Positions 24,955 to 33,768 are shown, counted from the stretch's first letter. The stretch is 64,000 bases of DNA from CAVPGP01 sp963704025 (GCA_963704025.1 CAVPGP010000002.1:558001-622000), one strand, 5' to 3'. Notes: a model not told the origin generated them from the sequence alone. Numbers and translations are program-made.

Positions 24955-25030
24955 CTCCCGGCTTCCGAGCACCAATCCCCCGCTTGGGCGTCGCGGGACG
25001 GGCAGGGAATGTCGTTAGAAGAGGGAACGT

Positions 25031-25180
25031 ATGTGGTCCGTGTTCCGCAGACGCCGCAACGCCCGCAAGGCCGAGAAGCTGGCCCGCATCCTCTGTGACC
25101 TGGACGCCCAGGCGAAGTCCGCCCGGCCGCAGCGCCGCCGCCGCGAGACGACGCTCTCGCTCAGCCGAGCCGGTCTCTAG
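25031..25180 (+). CDS. 49-residue Arg-rich small protein
   Basis: ATG 25031 opens a short frame (MWSVFRRRRNARKAEKLARI at the start) ending at TAG 25180. GAGGG lies 6 bases upstream, one of the clearer ribosome sites here. About a quarter of the residues are Arg and it is predicted helical, so it could bind nucleic acid or ribosomes. It lies divergent from relA and convergent with recJ, whose stop it shares through CTAG. I know no family. Confidence 0.5.
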   Translation: MWSVFRRRRNARKAEKLARILCDLDAQAKSARPQRRRRETTLSLSRAGL

Positions 25181-27048
25181 GCGGCCTCCGCCAGCGGCGG
25201 AGCGTCCGCCAGCAGGGCTCGGAAGGCCGGCGACTCGAGCAGGCTGCGCCGGACGGGCTCGGGGCGGTCGAGGCCGAGCTCGGCGAAGACCTCTCTCGCC
25301 TCCGGGCTCCACGCCTCGGCGCCGGCCTTGAACTCTGCTGCGAAGCGCGCGCGCAGCTCGCGGTAGCGGTCGGGCGCGTCGAAGATCCGGCGCACGACCA
25401 GCTGTGGCGCCACGGTGCCGTTCCAGCGGTTCTCCTGCAGGCGGAACGCCACGTCGTACGAGCCGATGCGCCGGAAGCGGTCGAGCTGGGAGCCCATTCC
25501 GAAGGCGATCGCGCTGCCGGCGTCGCGGCCGCCGTCGTGGACGCGGAAGCGCAGGTGCCTGCCGTCGCCCACCGTGCTCAGATCCGTGAGCTCGCACCCG
25601 CCGAGCAGCAGGAGCACCCCGGGATTGCCGAGCCCGAAGGGCGCCAGCCGGGCCAGCTCCGCGCACAGCTCGAGCGTCAGCGACGAGCCGGGCACGACCG
25701 CGTCCACCGTCGTCTGCTGGCGAAGATCCTCGTCGCCGAGCACGGCATCGGCATGCGCGCCGAACGCGGCCGCGAAGTCGTCGACGGAGCCAGGCTCGAT
25801 GGCGAGGCCCGCCGCGGCCCGGTGGCCGCCGTAACGGGCCAGGTGCGAGGAGCAGGCTCCGAGCGCGCCGTGGAGGTCGAACGACGAGACGGAGCGGCCG
25901 GATCCCTTCCAGAGCGGCTGCGCGCCGGCGATCAGGACGACCGGCCGGTTGTAGCGCTCCACGAGCCTGGACGCGACGATGCCGATCACGCCCTCGTGCC
26001 AGCCCTCGTCCGCGACGACGTACCCGCGGCGGCGCTGACGCTCCGGCGGCCAGGACTCGATCTGGGCGATCGCCTCGCGGAGGATCCGCTCCTCGACGGC
26101 CTGCCGCTCGCGGTTCAGGGTCTCGAGGTCGTGCGCGAGGCGCCCGGCCTCGTCCTCGCTGTCGGTCAGCAGCAGCTCAAGCGCCGCCTCGGGTCGGCAG
26201 AGCCGCCCGGCGGCGTTGATGCGCGGCGCGAGCCGGAAGCCGACGGAGCCCTCGTCGACGATGGCGGGGTCGACCGACGCGGAGCGCATCAACGCACGCA
26301 GGCCGGGCTTCTGGGTGCGCGCGAGCGCACGCAACCCGCGCAGCGCCAGCGCGCGGTTCTCGTCGAGCAGCGGCACAACGTCGGCGATCGTCGCCAGCGC
26401 GACGAGGTCGACGTGCCGGTCGAGCGTCTGCGAGCCGAGCGCCTCACCGAGCTTCCAGACGACCCCGGTGCCGCACAGGCCCGGGAACGGATAGTCGCCG
26501 ACGAGCGTCGCGACGACAGGGCAGTCGGGCAGCTCCTCGCCCGCGCGGTGGTGGTCGGTGACGACGACCTCGAGCCCCAGGCGCTTCGCGGCCGCGACCT
26601 CGTCGACGCCCGTGATGCCGCAGTCGACCGTGAGCACGAACTGGCATCCCTCGTCGGCCAGCCGGGCCAGCGTGTTCCCGTTCAGCCCGTAGCCCTCCTC
26701 GAAGCGGCTCGGCAGGTGCCACGAGACGTCTGCGCCGAGCTCCTCCAGGATCAGCACCGCGAGGGCCGTGGCGCAGATGCCGTCCACGTCGTAGTCGCCG
26801 TGGACGCAGATCTTCTTGCCGGCCGCGACGGCCGCGCGGATCGCCTCGACCGCCTCGCGCATGTGGCCGAGCCGGAGCGGGTCGTGACGGGGCAGCGCGC
26901 CCTCGAGGAAGGCCTGCGCAGCCGCCGGGTCGTCGAGCCCTCGCCGGACGAGGACGGACGCCGTCGTCTCGCTCACGTCGACGGCCTCGGCCAGCCGGCG
27001 GACGGCGGCGGCGTCGCATTCACGGATCGTCCAGCGTCCATCCAGCAT
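25177..27048 (-). CDS. recJ: single-strand DNA exonuclease RecJ
   Basis: A 623-residue DHH/DHHA1 exonuclease that degrades single-stranded DNA 5' to 3' in recombination and repair. Motifs in order are HGDYDVDGICATA, TVDCGITG, VVTDHHRAGEELP, ALATIADVVPL and, in the DHHA1 part, RYGGHRAAAG, followed by an OB-fold-like C-terminal domain. The start is ATG 27048, where the family N-terminus begins; TACGGT lies 9 bases upstream. Confidence 0.93.
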   Translation of the reverse strand: MLDGRWTIRECDAAAVRRLAEAVDVSETTASVLVRRGLDDPAAAQAFLEGALPRHDPLRLGHMREAVEAIRAAVAAGKKICVHGDYDVDGICATALAVLILEELGADVSWHLPSRFEEGYGLNGNTLARLADEGCQFVLTVDCGITGVDEVAAAKRLGLEVVVTDHHRAGEELPDCPVVATLVGDYPFPGLCGTGVVWKLGEALGSQTLDRHVDLVALATIADVVPLLDENRALALRGLRALARTQKPGLRALMRSASVDPAIVDEGSVGFRLAPRINAAGRLCRPEAALELLLTDSEDEAGRLAHDLETLNRERQAVEERILREAIAQIESWPPERQRRRGYVVADEGWHEGVIGIVASRLVERYNRPVVLIAGAQPLWKGSGRSVSSFDLHGALGACSSHLARYGGHRAAAGLAIEPGSVDDFAAAFGAHADAVLGDEDLRQQTTVDAVVPGSSLTLELCAELARLAPFGLGNPGVLLLLGGCELTDLSTVGDGRHLRFRVHDGGRDAGSAIAFGMGSQLDRFRRIGSYDVAFRLQENRWNGTVAPQLVVRRIFDAPDRYRELRARFAAEFKAGAEAWSPEAREVFAELGLDRPEPVRRSLLESPAFRALLADAPPLAEAA

Positions 27049-27057
27049 GGGCAGTCC

Positions 27058-27063
27058 ACCGTA
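27058..27063 (-). promoter_or_regulatory. -10 hexamer TACGGT of recJ
   Basis: TACGGT on the minus strand, 9 bases before ATG 27048. Confidence 0.4.
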
Positions 27064-27104
27064 GGGAGGGCGCCGGACGGAGCGCGGCGGAGTAGGCCCG
27101 CGGC

Positions 27105-27823
27105 GTGTCCGAGAAGGCCGAGGCATTCCGGCGGCTGCACCACGGCCCGCTGCTCGTCCTCCCGAACGCCTGGGACGTCGCGAGCGCGGTGGCCCTGGCG
27201 GCACTGCCGGCGTGTCGGGCCCTGGCGACGTCCAGCGCGGCCGTCGCCCGGTCGCTCGGCTACGAGGACGGCGAGCGGACGCCGCGCGCGGAGATGATCG
27301 AGGCGGTGAGGCGTATCGCCGCGGCCGTCGCGCAGCCGGTGACGGCGGATCTCGAGGCCGGCTACGGCAATCCTCCGGGGACGGCGGTGCTCGCCGTCGA
27401 GGCGGGCGCCGTGGGGATGAATCTCGAGGACTCCGTCGCCGGACGGCTGAGGCGGGTCGAGAACAGGTCCAGACGATCCGCGCCGTGCGTGACGCCGCAC
27501 CCGAGCTCGTGCTCAACGCACGCATCGACGTGTTCCTTCTCGAGGCCGGCGGCGTCCCCGAGGCCGTGGCTCGCGGGAACGCGTATCTCGAGGCGGGCGC
27601 CGACTGCGTCTATCCGATCGCCGCGTCCTCGCGCGACGACATCGAGGCCCTGGTCCGCGGCGTCCGCGGGCCGGTGAACGTGCTGCTGAGCCGGCGCACG
27701 CCGCCCGTGTCCGAGCTTGCCACGCTCGGCGTCGCGCGCGCCACCTTCGGCTCCGGGCTCGCGGCCGCGGCCGTCGCGGAGGCGACGCGCGTCGCTGCGC
27801 TCGCCCTCGCGTTCGAGGCGTGA
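27105..27823 (+). pseudogene. isocitrate lyase / PEP mutase-family enzyme, one frameshift
   Basis: The first frame gives the N-terminal half of the family (PNAWDVASAVALA, ADLEAGYGNP, GMNLEDSVAG). The second frame, from about 27462, gives the rest (VQTIRAVRDAAPELVLNARI, GADCVYPIA, VNVLLSRRTPP). Adding one G near 27461, so that GTCGAGAAC becomes GTC GAG GAA, restores an intact 240-residue enzyme. It would cleave a C-C or make a P-C bond in a 2-oxo acid; the substrate is unknown. The lesion may be real or an assembly error. An imperfect hexamer TAGGCC lies 6 bases before GTG 27105. Confidence 0.8.
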
Positions 27824-27885
27824 TTTTCCGATAAGGGGGAAAGTCCTGGAAACCACCCGGTTCCCATGCTTCAATCTCCCGCGTA

Positions 27886-28827
27886 GTGAAGAGAGTCGCC
27901 GCCGCAGCCGTGCTCGTGATCGCCCTGGCATGCGTTGCCACGCCCTCGGCGCAGCGCACGGCGGTGATCGAGGCCGGAGTCGTGGTCGGCGGGGTGCCGG
28001 TCGGCGGCCTCGCCTCCGAACCGGCGCGCACTGCCCTCGCGCGGTCGTTCGACCGGCCGATCGTGCTGCTGCACGGCCGGGAGCGGATCCCCGTCCGCCC
28101 AACTCGGCTCGGAGCCGGTGCGGGCATCGACGCGGCGATAGCCCGCGCGCTCCGCGCGCCTCCGCGGAAGCGCGTGCGCCTCGCGGTCACCTACGACCGG
28201 CGTTCCATCTCGAGCTTCGTGACGTGGCTCTCACGGCGCTACTCGCGCCCGGCCGTCGACGCCCGCTTCGTGGCCATGAGCCGCCAGGGCCCCGTGATCA
28301 CCGACGCCACGCAGGGCGCCGCGGTGGAGCACTCGGCGATGGCGAAGCTGCTCTCGCGCGCGCTCGAGGTCGGCATCCGCGCGCCGCTGCCCGTCCTCGT
28401 GCGACGGGTCGAGCCGGGCGTCACGAAGGCCGCCTTCGGGCCGGTGATCTCGATCGTCCGCGGCGCGAACACGCTGACGCTCTGGGACGGCACGCACCGC
28501 GTGCGGCAGTTCCGGGTGGCCACCGGCCGGAGCGAGTACCCGACGCCGTCCGGCACGTTCGCGATCGTGGACATGCAGCAGAATCCCTGGTGGCTGCCGC
28601 CGCAGTCGGACTGGGCGCGGGGTCTGAAGCCGGTCCCGCCGGGCCCCGGCAACCCCCTCGGCACCCGCTGGATGGGTCTCTCCGCGCCCGGCGTCGGCAT
28701 CCACGGGACGCCCGATGCCGCCTCGATCGGCTACTCCGCCTCGCACGGCTGCATCCGCATGCAGATCCCCGACGCGGAATGGCTCTTCTCGCACGTGCGC
28801 GTCGGGACTCCGGTCTCGATCGCCTAA
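27886..28827 (+). CDS. L,D-transpeptidase (YkuD) with N-terminal PG-binding-like domain
   Basis: A 313-residue exported enzyme that makes 3-3 crosslinks in peptidoglycan or attaches proteins to it. A signal peptide (AAAAVLVIALACVATPSA) is followed by a VanW/PG-binding-4-like domain (residues 30-175) and a YkuD domain with the active site GVGIHGTP, then YSASHGCIRMQ (His, Ser, His, Gly, Cys, Arg). It begins at GTG 27886. A hairpin follows the stop. Confidence 0.92.
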   Translation: MKRVAAAAVLVIALACVATPSAQRTAVIEAGVVVGGVPVGGLASEPARTALARSFDRPIVLLHGRERIPVRPTRLGAGAGIDAAIARALRAPPRKRVRLAVTYDRRSISSFVTWLSRRYSRPAVDARFVAMSRQGPVITDATQGAAVEHSAMAKLLSRALEVGIRAPLPVLVRRVEPGVTKAAFGPVISIVRGANTLTLWDGTHRVRQFRVATGRSEYPTPSGTFAIVDMQQNPWWLPPQSDWARGLKPVPPGPGNPLGTRWMGLSAPGVGIHGTPDAASIGYSASHGCIRMQIPDAEWLFSHVRVGTPVSIA

Positions 28828-28828
28828 C

Positions 28829-28847
28829 CCGGACAGGACAAGTCCGG
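28829..28847 (+). terminator. hairpin after the L,D-transpeptidase gene
   Basis: CCGGAC and GTCCGG pair over a 7-base loop, two bases after the stop codon. There is no T-run. I see nothing else definite in 28848-28996. Confidence 0.4.
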
Positions 28848-28996
28848 AGAGGACTCCTGCTCGGGACCAGCACGCACTCTTGCCCCATCCCTAGCCCCCA
28901 CCCACCCGGGGAGATCAAAGGAGACGCTAGCGCCCTGGAGCGCACAGCCTCGAAACAGTTCTGTGAATTCTCTCAGCGGTTCGTGATGCGCCTTCG

Positions 28997-29284
28997 CTAG
29001 GCGCCTTCGCGCGGCAGCTCGACGCCGAGAAACGTCAAGACGGCGATCAGCGCGACGAGGCCGACGATCAGCCCGACGACGAGCCCGGGCCGGCGCGCCT
29101 CGCGGATCGACTCGACTGCGGCGCGGGCGAGGAGGACGAACACCGCCGCCGCGATGCCGAGCCCGAAGACCATCGCCGGCGCGAGCACGACCGCCCGCTC
29201 GAGCGGCAGCTCGAAGAGCCACGCGGCGGCGAGCGAGATCCCGGCGGCGAGGGAGAGTGAGATCACGGCGAGACGGGCGCTCAC
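28997..29284 (-). CDS. small membrane protein, three helices
   Basis: A 95-residue protein with three hydrophobic segments (about residues 4-24, 30-54 and 68-88) and a basic loop EARRPG between the last two. No family is recognised. TAGCCT lies 8 bases before its GTG. It is divergent from the next gene, and the two -10 hexamers share two bases. Confidence 0.6.
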   Translation of the reverse strand: MSARLAVISLSLAAGISLAAAWLFELPLERAVVLAPAMVFGLGIAAAVFVLLARAAVESIREARRPGLVVGLIVGLVALIAVLTFLGVELPREGA

Positions 29285-29292
29285 GCCTGCGA

Positions 29293-29302
29293 AGGCTATC
29301 CT
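29293..29302. promoter_or_regulatory. overlapping divergent -10 hexamers
   Basis: On the minus strand TAGCCT (29298-29293) serves GTG 29284. On the plus strand TATCCT (29297-29302) lies 7 bases before GTG 29310. The hexamers share positions 29297-29298, so the two transcripts should exclude each other. Confidence 0.5.
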
Positions 29303-29309
29303 GAGACGG

Positions 29310-29762
29310 GTGGAGGCGAACTACAGCTCCGGCAACGACTTCATCGTCGAGTTCCTCGGCTATCGCTTCAGCTTCAACGCGCGCGACTTCGAACAGCGGG
29401 TTACCGCAGCCGCGGTCAAGCTCGGCCTTCTGGAGGCGAACGAGCTGGACGAGGACGAGACCGCCGACCTCGTGGAGCTCGCCGCGCAGGGCCGGATCGA
29501 GGCCCCCGCGAGCGGTCTCGGCCAGTACCTCGTCCGCCACTGGGAACGCATCTCGCTCGTCGACGGAGAGTCGCTCGTCTACTGGCTGCGCAAGCTGATC
29601 TTCCGCGGCGCCTGGCTCGACCACCGCGTCAAACAGGGCCTGCTGGAGGTCGTCTGGGACGACCCCAGCTCCGAGTTCGCCTACCGCGACCCACACGGCG
29701 GCCCGGCCCTGCTCGAGCTCGCCCCGGTTCCGTCGTGGCACGAGCTGCAGTTCCGGCGCTAG
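29310..29762 (+). CDS. conserved protein of unknown function, 150 residues
   Basis: A soluble, acidic protein beginning VEANYSSGNDFIVEFLGYRF and ending SWHELQFRR. No motif is recognised. The start rests on the TATCCT hexamer 7 bases upstream. The following membrane protein gene starts 28 bases before this stop, so the two are probably one transcript. Confidence 0.6.
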   Translation: MEANYSSGNDFIVEFLGYRFSFNARDFEQRVTAAAVKLGLLEANELDEDETADLVELAAQGRIEAPASGLGQYLVRHWERISLVDGESLVYWLRKLIFRGAWLDHRVKQGLLEVVWDDPSSEFAYRDPHGGPALLELAPVPSWHELQFRR

Positions 29763-30451
29763 CCGCGGCCGCGCTCGCGGCCTACATCGCGGGGCTGCTC
29801 TGGATAGACCGCGGCGCCGCCTATCCGCAACAGCTCGGGCTCGGCCTGCTCACCTGGCTCGTTCTCGCCGCGGCGCTCGTGCCGCTCTCGGCCTCGCGGC
29901 GGGCACAGGCGCTCGGCGTCGTCTGCTTCGCGACGATCGGCGAGGTGACCGGCTCGCTCGTCTGGGGTGTCTACTCGTACCGGCTGCACAACCTGCCGCT
30001 CTTCATCCCGCCGGCGCACGGGCTCGTCTTCCTCGCCGGTCTCGCGCTGTCGATCGCCATGGCGCGGCACGCGCGGGCGCTCGTGGTCGCGGCGGGTGCG
30101 GCGGCGGCCACGTGGGCGGTGCTCGGACTGGCACTGCTCCCGCATCGCGACGTCGCCGGTGCCGTCGGCGTGCCGCTGTTGCTCGTCTTCCTCTGGCGGT
30201 CACGGTTCCGCGCCGTGTACGCAGGCGTCTTCCTCGTGGTCGGCGGCCTGGAGCTCTACGGGACGGCGATCGGGACCTGGCGGTGGGCCGCCGAGCTCCC
30301 CGGCCTCGGGATCCCGGACGGCAACCCGCCCTCGGGCGTGGCCGCGGGCTACATCTGGTTCGACGTGATGGCGCTGCTCACCGCACCGCTCGCCCTGGAG
30401 CTGGTCCGCCGGCTCCGGCGGCCCGCGGGCGTCGTGCCCGCGGAGGCCTAG
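29735..30451 (+). CDS. polytopic membrane protein, about seven helices
   Basis: A 238-residue integral membrane protein. The conserved-looking loops SYRLHNLPLFIPPAHGLVF and WAAELPGLGIPDGNPPSGVA contain polar residues that could line an active site, but I cannot name a function. It overlaps the previous gene by 28 bases, and its stop shares CTAG with the convergent HD-GYP-like gene. Confidence 0.6.
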   Translation: MARAAVPALAAAALAAYIAGLLWIDRGAAYPQQLGLGLLTWLVLAAALVPLSASRRAQALGVVCFATIGEVTGSLVWGVYSYRLHNLPLFIPPAHGLVFLAGLALSIAMARHARALVVAAGAAAATWAVLGLALLPHRDVAGAVGVPLLLVFLWRSRFRAVYAGVFLVVGGLELYGTAIGTWRWAAELPGLGIPDGNPPSGVAAGYIWFDVMALLTAPLALELVRRLRRPAGVVPAEA

Positions 30452-31707
30452 ACCGGCGCCCCGACACGCCGCAGGAGCGCGTCGACGACCTTCGGGTCGA
30501 ACTGCGTGCCCGCGTTCCGGCGCAGCTCGTCGTACGCCTCTGCCGGCGTCAGCGCCTGCCGGTAGCTGCGCTCGCTCGTCATGGCCTCGTATGCGCCGCA
30601 GACGGCGACGATCCGCGCGACCAGCGGGATGTCCCTCCCGCGGAGGCGATCGGGATAGCCGGTGCCGTCCCACCGCTCGTGACACGAGCGGACGAGCGTA
30701 CCGACCTCGCCCAGCCGGCCGCCCAGCTTGACGAGCATGCGCTCGGCCTCGACCGTGTGCGTGTGCACGACGGCCCACTCCTCGGCGGTCAGCGGTCCCG
30801 GCTTGTCGAGGATCTCGCGCGGGAGGCGGGTCTTGCCGACGCCCTGCAGGAGCGCGGTCAGCTCGACCGCGCGCCGGTCGCGGCCGTGGAGGCCGAGCGC
30901 TTCGGCCACCGCGAGCGAGAGCCAGACCGCCTCTCCCGGCCGGGCGTCGTGGACGAGGGACGTCGCCGTCGGGGGCAGACGCCACGCGATCACGGCGAAC
31001 ATCGCCAGCAGCGGGGCGAGCCAGAGCACGGCCCACGGTTGGGATGCCGACTGCCACGCGACGAGGAGCCCGATTGGCGACAGCGCCGCGTCGAAGCCGT
31101 AGAGCCACGGCAGCCACCGGAGCTGCTCGATCGGGGAGAGCCCGTAGCCGAGCCACCCCCGGAGCGAGCGGACCGCGAGGTCGATGCCGAACTGGGCGGC
31201 GAGCGCGGCGACGAAGACCGGCCAGCGCGCGGCATGCGGGCCGGGCTCGCCGGCGGCGAGCAGAACAAACGCCGGCCCGAGCGCATGCCAAGCGCCCGTG
31301 AAGATCGTCGCCAGCCGTTCCGGTGGCACAGTGCCGCGCCGCACATCCGGGAGCGCGCCGATCACGAGCCCGAGGGCGACGCAGAGCGGAACCTTCGCGA
31401 CCGGGAAGAGGAAGAGCATCGGCACCAGTGCCAGCTGCGTCGGCAGGGCGAGCGCTCCGCCCACCTCGACCTCGATCCGCGACGCGACGGCGTAGGCGAC
31501 GATCAGGAACGCGACGAGCCAGAACGACGGCGCGCGTTCCGAGACGGCGCCCTGCGCGAGCGGAAAGGCGACCGCGGCAAAGCCCAGGCCGAGAGCGAGC
31601 GTCGCGGCACGCTCGCGCATGCGCAGGCGCCGGCTCGCACGTGCGCGCGCAGCTTCGATCTCGCTCGGGACGCCCTGCAGCGCAGGGCTCTGCGCGGTGG
31701 AGGTCAC
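30448..31707 (-). CDS. membrane-anchored HD-GYP-like protein with lost catalytic HD
   Basis: A 419-residue protein: about eight N-terminal membrane helices (a MASE-like sensor), then an HD-GYP domain. HERWDGTGYPDRLRG and AMTSERSYRQAL are present, but the HD pair that normally reads HDIGK is QGVGK (ALLQGVGKTRLP) and the Asp of VADA is Gly (AVCGAYEAM). It is therefore unlikely to hydrolyse cyclic di-GMP and may be a receptor or inactive scaffold. The GTG overlaps the stop of a truncated paralogue (GTGA). Confidence 0.8.
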   Translation of the reverse strand: MTSTAQSPALQGVPSEIEAARARASRRLRMRERAATLALGLGFAAVAFPLAQGAVSERAPSFWLVAFLIVAYAVASRIEVEVGGALALPTQLALVPMLFLFPVAKVPLCVALGLVIGALPDVRRGTVPPERLATIFTGAWHALGPAFVLLAAGEPGPHAARWPVFVAALAAQFGIDLAVRSLRGWLGYGLSPIEQLRWLPWLYGFDAALSPIGLLVAWQSASQPWAVLWLAPLLAMFAVIAWRLPPTATSLVHDARPGEAVWLSLAVAEALGLHGRDRRAVELTALLQGVGKTRLPREILDKPGPLTAEEWAVVHTHTVEAERMLVKLGGRLGEVGTLVRSCHERWDGTGYPDRLRGRDIPLVARIVAVCGAYEAMTSERSYRQALTPAEAYDELRRNAGTQFDPKVVDALLRRVGAPV

Positions 31708-32098
31708 GAACTCTTCATCGGCACCGCTCCTGGCTCGCTTGAGCCAACGCGCACGAGCGCGTCGACGACAGCCGGGTCGAACTGCGTGCCGGAGTTCCTG
31801 CGCAGCTCCGCGAGGGCCTCCTCGAGGGGAAGCGCGGCGCGGTAGCTTCGATCCGTCGTCATCGCGTTGAGTGCGTCGCAGCACATGACATCCGGGCGGC
31901 GAGCGGGATCAACTGGCCGGCGAGCCCGTCCGGGTAGCCGCCGCCGTCCCAGCGCTCGTGACACGAGCGGACGATCCGACCCACGTCGCCGAGCAGGCCG
32001 CCGGCGCGCGCGAGCAGTCGCTCGCACTCGACCATGTGCGTCTCGATCACAGCCCGCTCCTCGGGCGTGAGCGGGCCGGGCTTGTTGATGATCAGCAC
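31704..32098 (-). pseudogene. truncated, frameshifted HD-GYP paralogue
   Basis: Homology starts abruptly at IINKPGPLTPEERAVIETH, runs through CHERWDGGGYPDGLAGQLIPL, shifts frame near 31890 and continues VMCCDALNAMTTDRSYRAAL to the stop at 31704. One missing base (CGGATGTCATG in place of CGGATCGTCATG) explains the shift. The membrane part and the HD motif are absent; upstream sequence belongs to another gene remnant. It precedes an intact relative, so a tandem duplicate was probably partly deleted. Confidence 0.8.
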
Positions 32099-32212
32099 TT
32101 CCTCTGCAATCTGACGTCACCGCTGACCTGGTCGATCTCGTTCCGCTGCACCGCTCTCTCGGACAGCTGGCAGGTCGACGACGTCTACCTCGATCCGCTG
32201 AAGCAGATCTAG
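32099..32212 (+). pseudogene. 3' remnant of an unidentified exported-type gene
   Basis: An open stretch ending TALSDSWQVDDVYLDPLKQI before TAG. WQVDDVYxDP endings are common in secreted beta-rich proteins. No start or upstream part remains; it abuts the truncated HD-GYP gene at about 32098, which marks a deletion junction. Its stop touches the ruvB stop. Confidence 0.4.
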
Positions 32213-33217
32213 TCAAAAGAGGCGCGTGTCGTCCGCCGCGCCCAGGTGAGCCGATCCGAGCTCGGTGATCGTGCGGCCGCGCGGCGTCCGTTGGATGAAG
32301 CCGAGTTGCAGCAGGTACGGCTCGAAGACGTCCTCGACGGTCTCCGGCTCCTCGCCGAGCGCGACGGCGAGCGTCGAGAGGCCGACGGGGCCCCCGCCGA
32401 ACTTGTGCGCGATCGCGCCGAGCAGCTCTCGGTCGATCCGCTCCAGCCCGACGGCGTCGACCTCGAGCAGCTGGAGCGCCTCGGCGGCGATCGCCTCGGT
32501 GATCCGGCCCTCGTGCCGCACCTCGGCGACGTCGCGGACGCGCCGGAGGATCCGGTTGGCGATCCGCGGCGTGCCGCGCGAGCGCCTGGCGATCTCCTCG
32601 GCGGCGTCCGTCTCGATCTCGACCGCGAGGATCGCGGCGGACCGGCGGACGATCGAGCCCAGCTCGTCCTGCTCGTAGTAGCCGAGCCGGAACGTCATCC
32701 CGAAGCGGTCGCGAAGCGGCGTCGTGAGCAGCCCCGTGCGTGTCGTTGCGCCGATGAGCGTGAAGGGCGGCAGGTCGAGAGTCAGCGTGCGCGCCGCGGC
32801 GCCCTGGCCCATGACGATGTCGATCCGGAAGTCCTCCAGGGCCGGGTAGAGGATCTCCTCGGCGGTGCGGCTGAGGCGGTGGATCTCGTCGACGAAGAGC
32901 ACGTCGCGTTCCTCGAGCGACGTGAGGATCGCGGCGATGTCCTTCTTCTCGAGCGCAGGCCCGGCCGTCGTGCGGAGGCCGACTCCGAGCTCCTCGCGGA
33001 CGATGTAGGCGAGAGAGGTCTTGCCGAGCCCGGGCGGGCCGGCGAGCAGCACGTGGTCGAGCGCCTCGCCGCGGGCCCTGGCGGCCTGGAGGGCGATGTC
33101 CAGCTGCTCCTTGATCCGCTCCTGCCCGACGAACTCGTCCAGGCTCCGCGGCCGGAGCGAGCGCTCGACTTCGTCGTCCTCCGGCTTCAGGTCGGGCGCG
33201 AGGAACTGCGTGCTCAT
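32213..33217 (-). CDS. ruvB: Holliday junction branch migration ATPase RuvB
   Basis: A 334-residue AAA+ motor. Walker A is AGPPGLGKTSLA, Walker B LFVDEIHRL, sensor 1 IGATTRTGLLTTPLRDRFG, and a C-terminal winged helix ends near FIQRTPRGR. The ATG overlaps the ruvA stop (ATGA), making a ruvC-ruvA-ruvB operon. Confidence 0.97.
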   Translation of the reverse strand: MSTQFLAPDLKPEDDEVERSLRPRSLDEFVGQERIKEQLDIALQAARARGEALDHVLLAGPPGLGKTSLAYIVREELGVGLRTTAGPALEKKDIAAILTSLEERDVLFVDEIHRLSRTAEEILYPALEDFRIDIVMGQGAAARTLTLDLPPFTLIGATTRTGLLTTPLRDRFGMTFRLGYYEQDELGSIVRRSAAILAVEIETDAAEEIARRSRGTPRIANRILRRVRDVAEVRHEGRITEAIAAEALQLLEVDAVGLERIDRELLGAIAHKFGGGPVGLSTLAVALGEEPETVEDVFEPYLLQLGFIQRTPRGRTITELGSAHLGAADDTRLF

Positions 33218-33768
33218 GCGGCCTGCCGCAACGCCAGCCGGACCTGCTCCTGCGCAGGCAGGCCGGGATCGACCTGCGCCAGCGCACGCTCGGCGTCGCC
33301 GACCGACCAGCCGAGCTCGACGAGCGCGTCCCGGGCAACGAGCTCGACCGACGGGGCGCTCCCGCCCTCGGTCACCGCGCCGAGCTTCTCCTTCAGCTCG
33401 AGGACGACCCGCTGCGCCGTCTTCTTGCCGATCCCGGGGATCGCCTCGAAGCGGGCGGTGTCCTCGAGCGCGATCGCGCGGCGCAGGTCCGCGGGCGACG
33501 AGCCGGAGACGATCGCCAGCGCCACCTTGGGACCGACTCCGTTGACCGAGAGCAGGTGCACGAAGAGGTCTCGCTCGTCGGCGCTCGCGAAGCCGTACAG
33601 CTGCAGCGCGTCCTCGCGCACGTGGAGGTACGTCTCCACGGTCAGCTCTTCCCCGCCCTGGCGGAGCACCGACGGCGTGGCGTGCACGAGGTAGCCGACG
33701 CCGTTCACGTCGAGCACGAGGCCGGCCGTCGTCAGACCGCCGTTCCTGCCGCGCAGGCGGGCGATCAC
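33214..33768 (-). CDS. ruvA: Holliday junction DNA-binding subunit RuvA
   Basis: A 184-residue protein with an OB-fold (MIARLRGRNGG), two helix-hairpin-helix motifs (LLSVNGVGPKVALAIVSG, EAIPGIGKKTAQRVVLELK) and a C-terminal UBA-like domain that contacts RuvB. GTG 33768 overlaps the ruvC stop as GTGA. Confidence 0.96.
   Translation of the reverse strand: MIARLRGRNGGLTTAGLVLDVNGVGYLVHATPSVLRQGGEELTVETYLHVREDALQLYGFASADERDLFVHLLSVNGVGPKVALAIVSGSSPADLRRAIALEDTARFEAIPGIGKKTAQRVVLELKEKLGAVTEGGSAPSVELVARDALVELGWSVGDAERALAQVDPGLPAQEQVRLALRQAA

Noticed and set aside
27867..27878. 12-mer TGCTTCAATCTC shared with 63341-63352
   Set aside because: Only two copies with no common context; probably chance or a weak promoter-like word.
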